From: Lachnoclostridium sp. An181
GTDB lineage: Bacteria > Bacillota > Clostridia > Lachnospirales > Lachnospiraceae
Assembly: GCF_002160325.1 (NCBI RefSeq)
Contig: NZ_NFKJ01000001.1
Coordinates: 186,001 to 250,000, forward strand
DNA length: 64,000 nucleotides
Reading direction: 5' to 3'
Shown: positions 45,297-54,000 of the stretch, piece after piece
Layout of the letters: every line of letters starts with the position of its first letter
Numbering within the stretch: the first letter of the stretch is position 1
Notes under the pieces: generated by a model
The model's database searches: none
Seen by the model: only the letters and a program-made list of their open reading frames with translations
What the model was told of the DNA's origin: nothing
Made by a program: the position numbers and the translations under genes

Positions 45297-46955
45297 TTAT
45301 GCGGTTACTTTTCCAAGTCCCATCTCTTGTCCGATGTTCAAGATATGGTCACCAATCCGCTCAAAGTCTGTCAACATTTCTGAGTACAGGATACATGCCT
45401 CGTCAGAGCTGATTCCATCCTGCATTCTCTGCATCTCTTTCTTTCTGTACACTTCAGTCATGTCGTCCATGCGCTGTTCTATATCCTCGATATGCTTGAT
45501 GTTTTCTTTGGAGTTCTCCTCAATATTTTCAAGAAGTGTAAGTGCCTCCATGCTGACTTTCTGCATTTCCTGAATTTCAGCAATCTCCTCTTTTGAAAAT
45601 TTAATATGCTTTTCTTCAATCAACTTTGTATATTCACAGATATTGATCGCGTGATCTCCGATCCTCTCCAAGTTTCCGCTTACCTTGAACAATGCGCTGA
45701 TATACTGGGAATCCTGCTGATTACTCTCAGTAACCATGATCTTTGAGATATATTTGGATATCTCTTTATTCAAAAAATCAATGTACTCCTCTCTGTCCGT
45801 GACTTCCGCAAGAAGCGTTGTCTTTCCTTCGATCACTGCATCAAAGCTGCGCCCTACATTTACCTTTGCCATATCCATCATTCTGTGAAGCTCATTTTTG
45901 ATTCCTGTCATTGCAATAGCAGAAAGACCGATCTGATTTTCTTTTTTGTTTTCTGTAGAACGGATATATTCCAGGTGCATCACTTCCTGAGTTTCCTCTT
46001 CTTTATCCGGCAAAATTTTCGTAGCCAGCTTTGCAAGCTGTGTTCCAAACGGAATCAGAAGAATGGTCGTCACAATATTAAACAGTGTATGCATATTTGC
46101 AATCTGTGCCGCAACATTGTCCGGAGTAAAATTCTCCACAACCGATGTCAAAGGTGTTACAATACACAAAATAGTAAAAATACAGGTACCGATCACATTG
46201 AACATCAAATGGATGACCGTTGTTCTCTTTGCATTTCTGTTTGTTCCGATAGCAGCCAAAACGGCTGTGATACAGGTACCGATATTTTGACCAAACAGTA
46301 CGAAAACCGCATTTGGCAGTCCGATCAGCCCGCTTGTCGCCAGAGCCTGTAAGATTCCGACAGATGCGGATGAGGACTGGATGATCGCAGTGAAGATCAT
46401 ACCTGCTAAAATTCCAAGCACTGGATTTTCAAATTTTGTCATCAATGATATAAACTGTTCCGAATCCCTTAACGGCATCATAGAAGAGCTCATCAACTCC
46501 ATGCCAATAAAAAGGATTCCCAATCCGGCTACAATCAGACCGTAATGATGTACTTTCTGCTTTTTTACAAACACAATAAGTGCAACACCGATAAATGCAA
46601 AAAGCGGTGCGATCGCTCCTACATCCAGCGCGATCAACTGTCCTGTGATCGTAGTACCGATATTGGCCCCCATGATGATCCATACTGCCTGCCTTAATGT
46701 CATCATCCCTGAATTTACAAACCCTACTACCATAACTGTTGTCGCGGACGAAGACTGGATAACCGCCGTAATCCCCGCCCCTACCAGGACACCGAGAAAC
46801 CGGTTTGCCGTCAGTCTCTCCAAAATCTGTTTCATCCTGTTTCCTGCTGCAGCCTCTAAACCATTACTCATCATCTGCATTCCGTAAAGGAACAATGACA
46901 GGCCCCCCAGCAGGTTCAAAAAATCAGTAATCTTCACTTTTGATTCCTCCATCAC
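45297..46955 (-). CDS. Na/Pi cotransporter family protein with PhoU domain
   Basis: A 552-residue protein. The membrane part (about residues 1-310) has two inverted repeats, each with the QSSSA signature: GITAVIQSSSATTVMVVGFVNSG and IFTAIIQSSSASVGILQALATSG. A C-terminal PhoU-like helical domain (about 350-545) has VSGNLERIGDHAINICEYT and DFERIGDHILNIGQEM. NptA/YjbB-type proteins move phosphate with Na+; the PhoU domain probably gates or reports phosphate state. Single gene with a good promoter (47017-47045). Confidence 0.92.
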   Translation of the reverse strand: MMEESKVKITDFLNLLGGLSLFLYGMQMMSNGLEAAAGNRMKQILERLTANRFLGVLVGAGITAVIQSSSATTVMVVGFVNSGMMTLRQAVWIIMGANIGTTITGQLIALDVGAIAPLFAFIGVALIVFVKKQKVHHYGLIVAGLGILFIGMELMSSSMMPLRDSEQFISLMTKFENPVLGILAGMIFTAIIQSSSASVGILQALATSGLIGLPNAVFVLFGQNIGTCITAVLAAIGTNRNAKRTTVIHLMFNVIGTCIFTILCIVTPLTSVVENFTPDNVAAQIANMHTLFNIVTTILLIPFGTQLAKLATKILPDKEEETQEVMHLEYIRSTENKKENQIGLSAIAMTGIKNELHRMMDMAKVNVGRSFDAVIEGKTTLLAEVTDREEYIDFLNKEISKYISKIMVTESNQQDSQYISALFKVSGNLERIGDHAINICEYTKLIEEKHIKFSKEEIAEIQEMQKVSMEALTLLENIEENSKENIKHIEDIEQRMDDMTEVYRKKEMQRMQDGISSDEACILYSEMLTDFERIGDHILNIGQEMGLGKVTA

Positions 46956-47016
46956 TTTACTTCTCTTTTGTAAAATTCCTTTTGGGTTCTTTGCTATTCA
47001 TGCACAGAAATTTTAC

Positions 47017-47045
47017 ATTATACCTCTGTTTTACATGATTTTTAA
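47017..47045 (-). promoter_or_regulatory. Promoter of the Na/Pi transporter gene
   Basis: Minus strand: TTAAAA (47040-47045), 17-base spacer, TATAAT (47017-47022). The TTTTGTTAAAAATCATGTAAAAC segment over the -35 region is rich in TTaAcA-like steps and could hold a PhoP box; not convincing by eye. Confidence 0.6.
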
Positions 47046-47082
47046 CAAAACCGCAAGACTTTGTACATAAAAACAACATATT

Positions 47083-47679
47083 TTACATGGATTTAACATT
47101 TCTTGTAAAATATATTTTACGTATTATTGCATTCATATATTCTGCATCCTCTTCCTGATGCGTGGTAAAGATCACAATACGGTTTTTCTGTCTTTCCATA
47201 ATATAATCCATCACCTGCTTTTTTAGGCTTTCATCAAGCCCTGTAAATGGCTCATCCATTAACAACAAATCTGAATCCGCCAGAATGGCGCGCACCACGG
47301 CAACCCGTCGTTTCATCCCTCCGCTGAAACGATATACCGGCTGTTCAATGTACTCTTCTGGCAGGAGTGCCGCAAGCTCCCTCCTTATAATCCCTTCTTC
47401 CGGTCTTTTTAAAACCATTTTTATGTTATCCAGAGCATTGAAACCTTCGCACAATCTATTTTCCTGAAAAACCATGGAGATTCGTTTTTCTTTCAATCCT
47501 TTACACATTCCCCCATCTGGTCTTTCCAAACCCGCAAGCATTCTCAAAAAAGTGGTTTTTCCGCTCCCTGATGCTCCCATGAGGCAATATCGTTCTCCTT
47601 CCCGGAACGTGGCATTCAAATTCTGAAAAAGTATGTGCTCCCCAAATGCTTTATTCCAGTTTTGAATTTGGATTTCCAT
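47083..47679 (-). CDS. ABC transporter ATP-binding protein (SsuB/TauB/ThiZ-like)
   Basis: A 198-residue ATPase, about 50 residues shorter than usual for this group. Walker A is GASGSGKTT, the Q-loop is SMVFQENRLCEGFNALDNI (typical of nitrate/sulfonate/taurine importers), the signature is FSGGMKRR, Walker B is LLLMDEPFTGLDESL and the switch His is TTHQEEDAE. All catalytic motifs are present; the C-terminus is simply compact. It overlaps the permease gene by 29 bases and serves the importer encoded upstream. Confidence 0.88.
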   Translation of the reverse strand: MEIQIQNWNKAFGEHILFQNLNATFREGERYCLMGASGSGKTTFLRMLAGLERPDGGMCKGLKEKRISMVFQENRLCEGFNALDNIKMVLKRPEEGIIRRELAALLPEEYIEQPVYRFSGGMKRRVAVVRAILADSDLLLMDEPFTGLDESLKKQVMDYIMERQKNRIVIFTTHQEEDAEYMNAIIRKIYFTRNVKSM

Positions 47680-48448
47680 CTGTCACCACACCCTTTCCGG
47701 CTGTCTTTTTCAGCAGCCATATTCCTGCCCTCTCAAACAGATAACTGAATAAAATGACCGCAGCTGTCCAGGCAAAAAGGTCTCCTGTCTCCAGGTAGAT
47801 TTTTGACATGTAAAGCCTCTCTCCAAAAGAATACTCCGGTATTCCTATTACTTCTGCAGCCACACCGGATTTCCACGCCAGTCCTGCGGTCACTGTCATT
47901 GCATTCAAAAGAAACGGTATACAGGATGGACGATAGATATACCACAGTTTCTTCCATCTTCCCATCCGGAATACTTTTGCCAGCTCCAACATCTCTTTGT
48001 CTGTCTGGCCCATCCCATCCAGAACTGCTGCATACACAATCGGCATCACTACTACAAACACGACAAAAACCGTTAGATTTTCCGAGCCCATCCAGATCAA
48101 TGCCAAAATGACAAAGGATGCCACAGGGACCGCTCTTAATAAACTTACAAAAGGAGCCAGCAGCATCTCTACTGCCGGCACCTTGCACGCAGCCAAAGCT
48201 GCCAATGTTCCGCTCATCCATCCCAGAAAAAATCCGGCCAGGATCCTGGACAAGGAACAAACCACGATTTTCCAAAATTCTGCCTCTGCTATGAGTTTGA
48301 AAAAAATCTCAAAAGTTTGCACTGGACCAACCAGCGCAATGGCATTGTCCATGGTGCTGGCAGCCAGCTGCCATAAAACTACCCAAAACAGTATGGTCAG
48401 CATCCAATTTCTGTACTTTTTACTCTGTTTCATAGTAGAACGCATCAT
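47651..48448 (-). CDS. ABC transporter permease (SsuC/TauC/ThiX-like)
   Basis: A 265-residue permease with about six helices. The binding-protein-dependent transport signature (EAA loop) is ELAKVFRMGRWKKLWYIYRPSCIPFLLNAMTVTAGLAWKSGVAAEVIG. The ATG at 48448 has AGGAGG eleven bases upstream and overlaps the 3' end of the binding-protein gene; ATG 48433 is an alternative. It forms the membrane channel for the substrate captured by the lipoprotein. Sulfonate, taurine, nitrate and pyrimidine-type thiamine precursors are the usual cargo of relatives. Confidence 0.88.
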   Translation of the reverse strand: MMRSTMKQSKKYRNWMLTILFWVVLWQLAASTMDNAIALVGPVQTFEIFFKLIAEAEFWKIVVCSLSRILAGFFLGWMSGTLAALAACKVPAVEMLLAPFVSLLRAVPVASFVILALIWMGSENLTVFVVFVVVMPIVYAAVLDGMGQTDKEMLELAKVFRMGRWKKLWYIYRPSCIPFLLNAMTVTAGLAWKSGVAAEVIGIPEYSFGERLYMSKIYLETGDLFAWTAAVILFSYLFERAGIWLLKKTAGKGVVTDGNPNSKLE

Positions 48449-49439
48449 CCGGCATGTTACCTCCTACCATTGCCGGATCCAAATCATAGAGAACTTTAAG
48501 ATAACCGGATATTCCTTTTTTCATTTCTGCTCCGTCAATATAGGTGATATTACATTTTGGTATTGCTTTCTCCGCAATCGCCGCTTTTTCAATGATTCCC
48601 TGCTTTTCTACAAGTTCCGCCGTCTCTTTCACATGTTCGTTGGCATAAGCTGCGCTTTCTTGATGCTCTTTTAGAAATGTTTCCACTTCCTTTTGATGTT
48701 TTTCCAGGAAATCTGTGCGCACAACTGTTACCCCCGTCACAAGCTGTCCGCCGTCTTCTCCCTGAACATGATTCCATTCCTCCGTCATATCCATAACCAC
48801 TTTCAGGTTGTTATTCTGTGCACAGGCAGCGGTAACAAACGGCTGAGGGAGAAGCCCAATATCTGCAGTTCCCTGAGCAAGGGCAGAGACTACTTCCGCA
48901 GCTTCGGATTTATATTCCAAAGTAACATCCTCCGTGCTCATCCCATTCGCCTTTAAGAGATACTGGAGCGTGTAATCAGGGGTTGTCCCTTTTCCCGTAA
49001 GGACGATCGTTTTGCCTTTCAACGCCTGCATATTGTTTATATTTTCATCCGTTGACACCATATACAATACTCCAAGAGTATTGATATCGATCACTTTTAC
49101 TGCTCCATCCAGCTTGTTATACCAGATACTGGCAGCATTGGCCGGAATCAGCGCAATATCCATCTCCCCCTTTGTCATCGCTGCAAGGAGTGCTTCTGCG
49201 CCAGCCTCCATCTGAAATGTATAGGTGCCTTCAGACTCTTTGTTTTCTGCTTTCTCCATCAAGGATACCAAGCCGATCGTGGTAGGACCTTTCAAGGAAC
49301 CTACTCGCACGCTCACTGATTCCTCTGTTTTTTCTGTCTTCTGTTTGTCTTCCGTTTTGTTCTTGTCCGATGAACCGCAGCCAGCCAGCATTCCGACTGC
49401 CAAAATCGCGGTTAAGAGCAATGCCAATAGTTTCTTCAT
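48420..49439 (-). CDS. ABC transporter substrate-binding lipoprotein (SsuA/ThiY-like)
   Basis: A 339-residue lipoprotein. The signal peptide MKKLLALLLTAILAVGMLAGC ends in the lipobox LAGC, with an acidic Lys/Glu linker after it. The mature domain has VRVGSLKGPTTIGLVSLMEKAE, GEMDIALIPANAASIWYNKL, KGKTIVLTGKGTTPDYTLQYLLKANG and GTADIGLLPQPFVTAAC, the NMT1/SsuA periplasmic-binding fold. First gene of a three-gene importer operon. No TPP or SAM riboswitch motif is visible in the short leader, so the substrate stays open. Confidence 0.87.
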   Translation of the reverse strand: MKKLLALLLTAILAVGMLAGCGSSDKNKTEDKQKTEKTEESVSVRVGSLKGPTTIGLVSLMEKAENKESEGTYTFQMEAGAEALLAAMTKGEMDIALIPANAASIWYNKLDGAVKVIDINTLGVLYMVSTDENINNMQALKGKTIVLTGKGTTPDYTLQYLLKANGMSTEDVTLEYKSEAAEVVSALAQGTADIGLLPQPFVTAACAQNNNLKVVMDMTEEWNHVQGEDGGQLVTGVTVVRTDFLEKHQKEVETFLKEHQESAAYANEHVKETAELVEKQGIIEKAAIAEKAIPKCNITYIDGAEMKKGISGYLKVLYDLDPAMVGGNMPDDAFYYETE

Positions 49440-49572
49440 ATCTCTTCTCCTCCTTTTCTTTTCCGTCTATTATTGTATCAGAATTCGTTTTGAAAAAAAA
49501 GAAGGCTTGACAAAAAGATTGCGTTTCTGTCATACTTTGGTTTTTGACCACGTTTTTCAAAAATTATTTTTG

Positions 49573-50100
49573 TCATTTATTCAAAATATCTATATGACAA
49601 GAGGACATTGTCTCCAGTGCTGCCATATGTTTTTCTCTGGTCACTCCTGCACAGGCAGACGCATCCACTAAAATTTTCTTTTCCGGGAAATGCGCTTTTA
49701 ACAGCAGCGCATTGGATACCACACAGATATCTGTGCATACGCCGATCAATTCGATCTCTGAAATCTTATTTTCTGCAACATACTTTACAAGGTCAACAGA
49801 ACCAAATGTGGGTTTTTGGATGGTCTTAGCATCCTTCAAAAACTGTACAAGTTCAGGGATTATCTCCCATCCGTCTGTCCCTCGGATACAATGTCTGACA
49901 GGTAATTTTCTTCCCTCCATCGTTTCTGCATAATCTTCCCCGTGTGTATCCATAGTGAAAACAACACTCCATCCCTCTTCTTTTCTCTTTTCAATGACAC
50001 TTTTCACATTCCGGACAATATCTTTTGCCTCCTTTGTGCCAAGGGCACCTGTGACAAAATCATTCTGCATGTCTACCACTATCAATAACTTTTCTTTCAT
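49573..50100 (-). CDS. Isochorismatase-family cysteine hydrolase (nicotinamidase-like)
   Basis: A 175-residue enzyme with the Asp-Lys-Cys triad of the family: Asp in LLIVVDMQNDFVTGALG, Lys in TIQKPTFGSVDL, and Cys in IELIGVCTDICVVSNALLLKAHFPEKKILVDASACAGVT. The cis-peptide motif VCTDICVVSNA fits the nicotinamidase/pyrazinamidase-like group, and a possible metal site lies in FTMDTHGEDYAETMEG. It may deamidate nicotinamide or another amide. A decayed duplicate of the C-terminal half lies directly upstream at 50341-50601. Confidence 0.88.
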   Translation of the reverse strand: MKEKLLIVVDMQNDFVTGALGTKEAKDIVRNVKSVIEKRKEEGWSVVFTMDTHGEDYAETMEGRKLPVRHCIRGTDGWEIIPELVQFLKDAKTIQKPTFGSVDLVKYVAENKISEIELIGVCTDICVVSNALLLKAHFPEKKILVDASACAGVTREKHMAALETMSSCHIDILNK

Positions 50101-50269
50101 GTCCGCCTCTCCTTCTCTTACAATTCTTCATCCCTATGATATAACAACACCTTTTTTGAAACAACTTATTTCTCTATCGGATTTGAAGAGGTTTTCCCCA
50201 TTCTTGATCAGTCCGTCAATTGTTTCATTAATGTGAATTATCTTTTTAACCAGATCTCATGCTTTTTTC

Positions 50270-50329
50270 AAAAGAAAAAGGATGCCTCTCTTCTATGAAC
50301 TTAAATTACATAGTTTTGAGGACACCCTC
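50270..50329 (-). terminator. Terminator after the decayed cysteine-hydrolase copy
   Basis: Minus strand: an imperfect hairpin between AGGGTGTCCTC (about 50319-50329) and GAGAGGCATCCT (about 50279-50290) with an inner CTATG/CATAG stem, followed by TTTTTCTTTT. It sits just past the pseudogene stop. Confidence 0.65.
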
Positions 50330-50340
50330 CACAATCATTT

Positions 50341-50601
50341 TTATTTGTTTAAATTCAGAATATCAACATGACCAGATGACATCGTGTCAAGAGTCTCTGT
50401 ATATTTTCCTTTTTAAGTCCAGCACATACAGTCGCATCCACTGTTATTTTCTTTTCCGGATAATATGCTTTTAAAAGCAATGCGTTTGATACCACACACA
50501 TATCTCTTACATAATCCAATCAATTCAATCTCTGGAAATGGATTTTCCGCCACATAATCAATTTCACCCTTCATATACATCCTTGGTCTACCTTTTACCA
50601 A
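50341..50601 (-). pseudogene. Decayed C-terminal fragment of an isochorismatase-family cysteine hydrolase
   Basis: On the minus strand, YVAENPFPEIELIGLC matches the intact neighbour's YVAENKISEIELIGVC. The frame then shifts within about ten codons. In the next frame SNALLLKAYYPEKKITVDATVCAGLKKE again matches the neighbour, and a further shift is needed for the MSSGHVDILN end. The N-terminal half, with the catalytic Asp and Lys, is missing. It is therefore the relic of a tandem duplicate or related gene. Confidence 0.85.
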
Positions 50602-50966
50602 AACAACTTTTACATTGTAGTGTATCTGTCATTATGTTTCGATAATATTATTACGTGTAATGTTAAATCAACACTAAAAACCTACAGAAACTTCATTTAT
50701 ACCAGAATATAAGGGTGACTCATACCCATAATAATTACTATACAGTATTTCTGACTATTCTATCTTAGAACACCCTTTATCCATTACTGCAACAAAATAA
50801 ACACATGCTGACGCAATCTCCACAAAACATCAGCCAGTATTATTATGCTACTTTATAACGTCAATAACAACTAAATTTGGAAAGAACCTATTTGATGCTT
50901 ACGAAAAATTTCTTAATTGAAATCATTATACTTTTAATTCAAAGCTATGCTTTAGCACAAAATACC
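50602..50966. other. Intergenic AT-rich region, no gene recognised
   Basis: About 365 bases between the cysteine-hydrolase relic and the terminator of the GH3 gene. Only short open frames without ribosome sites are present and nothing resembles a known protein or RNA. It is probably decayed or spacer DNA. Confidence 0.6.
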
Positions 50967-51005
50967 GCTCCCAAAATTAAGATTTTAGATCTAACTTTTG
51001 GGAGC
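50967..51005 (-). terminator. Terminator after the GH3 gene
   Basis: Ten-base perfect arms GCTCCCAAAA / TTTTGGGAGC (50967-50976, 50996-51005) with an inner AGATCT/AGATTT pairing. The minus-strand tail is GGTATTTTGTG. About 80 bases after the GH3 stop. Confidence 0.7.
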
Positions 51006-51086
51006 GAGTACAAATTATCTAACTTCCTTTTCTCTTCTCAAATGGTATTTAAATATTTTATCAATGCAACTGCATAAGCATCCTTT

Positions 51087-54000
51087 TTACCTTTTATAAT
51101 TTTTTCTGTTTTTAGTCAAAATAAGTACTACAGCTGCCGCCAGCATTCCTGCCCCATATGGAAAGACGCTTTCTTCATCCCCTGTTTTTGCGGATTTTTC
51201 TTCTACACTTTTTAGTACCGTTTCTTCTGTCTTTCCATTGTTTTCTGAACCTGTTATGCTATTTTGTTTCATGCTTTCTGTATCTCCTTTTGGGCTAGCT
51301 GTCGCATTCTGTTCTTCCAGACTGTTTAGAGCTATCTTCAGTTTTTCTACTGCCTGATCTACAGTTTCTTGATCACACTCTTCTGACTCATATATAACCT
51401 TTGCATCTGCAATTGCTGCACGAACTTTTTGGGCACTCACTTTTGTATATAAAGAAAAATCTATTCCCTGAGCTTTTATCAAAAACTCTTCCAAAAGTGA
51501 TTTATCCGGTTTGAGTCTTAACTCAGCCATCGCCTTCAAAAGTGCTTTCCATACGGTATCAATCTCTTCCTGAAGTGCATTTTCGTTATCTACCACTTCT
51601 TTTGCAGCATTGAGAGTTTCTTCAAACGGAGCAAATGTTGATGCAATATACTCGTCCTTTTTGCTCAAGTAAGTTTCAGCCAAATCTACAACTATTAAAA
51701 GATCTTTTTTATCTCCTTTAAATTCCAGATATTGCAATGCACTTAAAAGTTCTTTTGTTGCCATATCAATCTGTACTTGTGTAATTCCCTCTTTCCCTTC
51801 TTTTACTTTTTTCAGTATATCTTCTGCATTGAAAAGCGCTGTTTCAAATTTTTCTTTTACAACAGGAATCACATTCTCCAGCTGCCCTTCCTCTTCTGCC
51901 TCTTTTGCAATCTGAATCATATATTCCAAAATTGCTGGGCGGAGGTCTTCTGGTTGTTTTACTTTAGTTTCTACCTGAATCTTAACATCTGACTGTGGCA
52001 TTTCGAAATAGTAGCTGCCATCTACTTTCTGCTGTACTGTTATTTCTCCATTTTGTCCCATAACCATTACATCAACGACTTCATAGTTCTCGTCTTCTAG
52101 AATTGTAAAACTTACATTCTCTCCTGGAATCGCTGCTGTTTGTTTCAAAACAATCTTGGCTCCTTCTTTTTCTTCTGCATGAATCTGATATTCGTTTACC
52201 CGATCAAACTGTAACCAATTAATATTGATTCCATCAGATAAATAATATAACTTCAGTCTATGCATTCCCTCTTCTAAATATACTGTTTTAGGTTCCATGG
52301 TAATCCAGGAATTCCATCCTCCAGTTCCCCCCAACTGCATAAATGAAACGAGCGGTCTTCCTCCGTCTTCCAAACCAAAGGAAAGTTGATACAATGAATC
52401 TCTTGCACTGGCGATTCTGGGACTGATTTGATAGTACCCTGTTTCTTCTACCTCCACTTTATATAATACATACTGTCCGTTTGATGCCATTCCAAGACTT
52501 TTTCCACCATCTTCGTCCTTACTGTCTTCTACAATCAGTCCCGAAGTAATGCTGTAATAGTCTTCTGCCGCTTTTACACGGCTACTTTCCCTACTTTTCA
52601 CTAGGACTGTTTTTTCTTTTTCTGGTTCCTTTTCCGTAAATCTAACGTAATCAAATTTCACTTCCAAGCTACTAATATTTGAATTCAGGTCTCCATTGCT
52701 TGCGGTAAGAACAAATTGAGGATTTTCATATGACACTCCCGAAATAACTCCGATTTGAACAAATTCTTCTCCGTCCAGACTGAACAGGAATTTATACTGT
52801 CCTCCTTCTTTTATTACTTTTAAATAGAACGCATTGTCCTTTATAAGATCTGGTAATTCTTTATTGTTCGCTATTTCCTTACTGTCTGCATTCTTTTCTT
52901 GGTTCAGCCTTACAGACATCTTTCCAGCCTCATTTGCTTTCTCCAAACGGAAATACAGATAATTGTCTTCATCTTCCATAATCATAATGCCTGCCTGATG
53001 ATATAACTCACTTGGCATCTCATCTAAAGAAATCTTTGTTACAGACTCCCAATCACCCTTTGCTGGTTGAGCAAGGTAATTATGCAGTCCAGTTTTTTCT
53101 TCGTACAAATCTCCTCCTTCTGTGTGAATGACAAAACATCCATCCTTTTGCTCTGCTTTTTCATTCCTATTATTCTGAGTCCAAATATCGCTGATTTCAT
53201 TTCCTTCGAACTCGTCACTCTTTGGTCCTTCTACTGGCTGCGTATAGGTTATTGTGTACAGTACCGCATGGTCATCCGATTCCGCAAGAATTTCCGTATA
53301 TGTTTTATCTTGTGAGTCAGTAATCGTAACATTAACTCCCTCAGAAACATCTACCGTTATCTCTGGAATATGGTCTGTAGCCAGCTCATACTCATAAAGG
53401 GTACTATAGAATCCAGGTAGATCTTTTCCATCTACCTTAATATTTTTTAAATAGGCAAATACCGGATCTTTTACACTCGGATTCATGTCCATTTCATATA
53501 TAAAATGAACAACATAAATATTTTCTATTTCCCCTTCTGTCACGCGAATGGTTGCTTTTTTGTTTTGCTCTGTTGCCTGCTCAATGTCAACCTGAATCTC
53601 ATCAGATTCTTTTTCTACTGTAACCTTTGGCAATTGCGCAGATTCCCTGTGGAATACTTCATACTCCTGCACTAAAGGATTGAAATTAGTCAATTCTTTA
53701 CCATCAATGAATATTTTGCTGATTCTTCCACTTTCACCGTCAATCTGGATTCCTCCTTCTACCTCAAAGTAAGAAGCCGGTTTTTCGTATTTTTTCGGTT
53801 CCAATCCATTTTCACGCGCAAATTTTGGGGAAATCATGACATAATTTAATATATTCTTGACTGAACGTTGCAATTCTCCTCTTGTTAATCCATTTCCCAA
53901 TGCATTTAATGTAGAGCTGTCATCCCAGCCCTGTCCAGGCATAAACAAATCCAGCTGTGCCTGAATTCTATAAGCCTGATCTTTTACGTTCGGATTGTAC

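Noticed and set aside
49440-49572. Riboswitch in front of the SsuABC/ThiXYZ-like importer
   Set aside because: The leader is too short and lacks TPP- or SAM-type conserved segments.
50877-51077. 66-codon plus-strand frame between the hydrolase relic and GH3
   Set aside because: It overlaps the GH3 terminator hairpin, lacks a ribosome site and resembles no protein.
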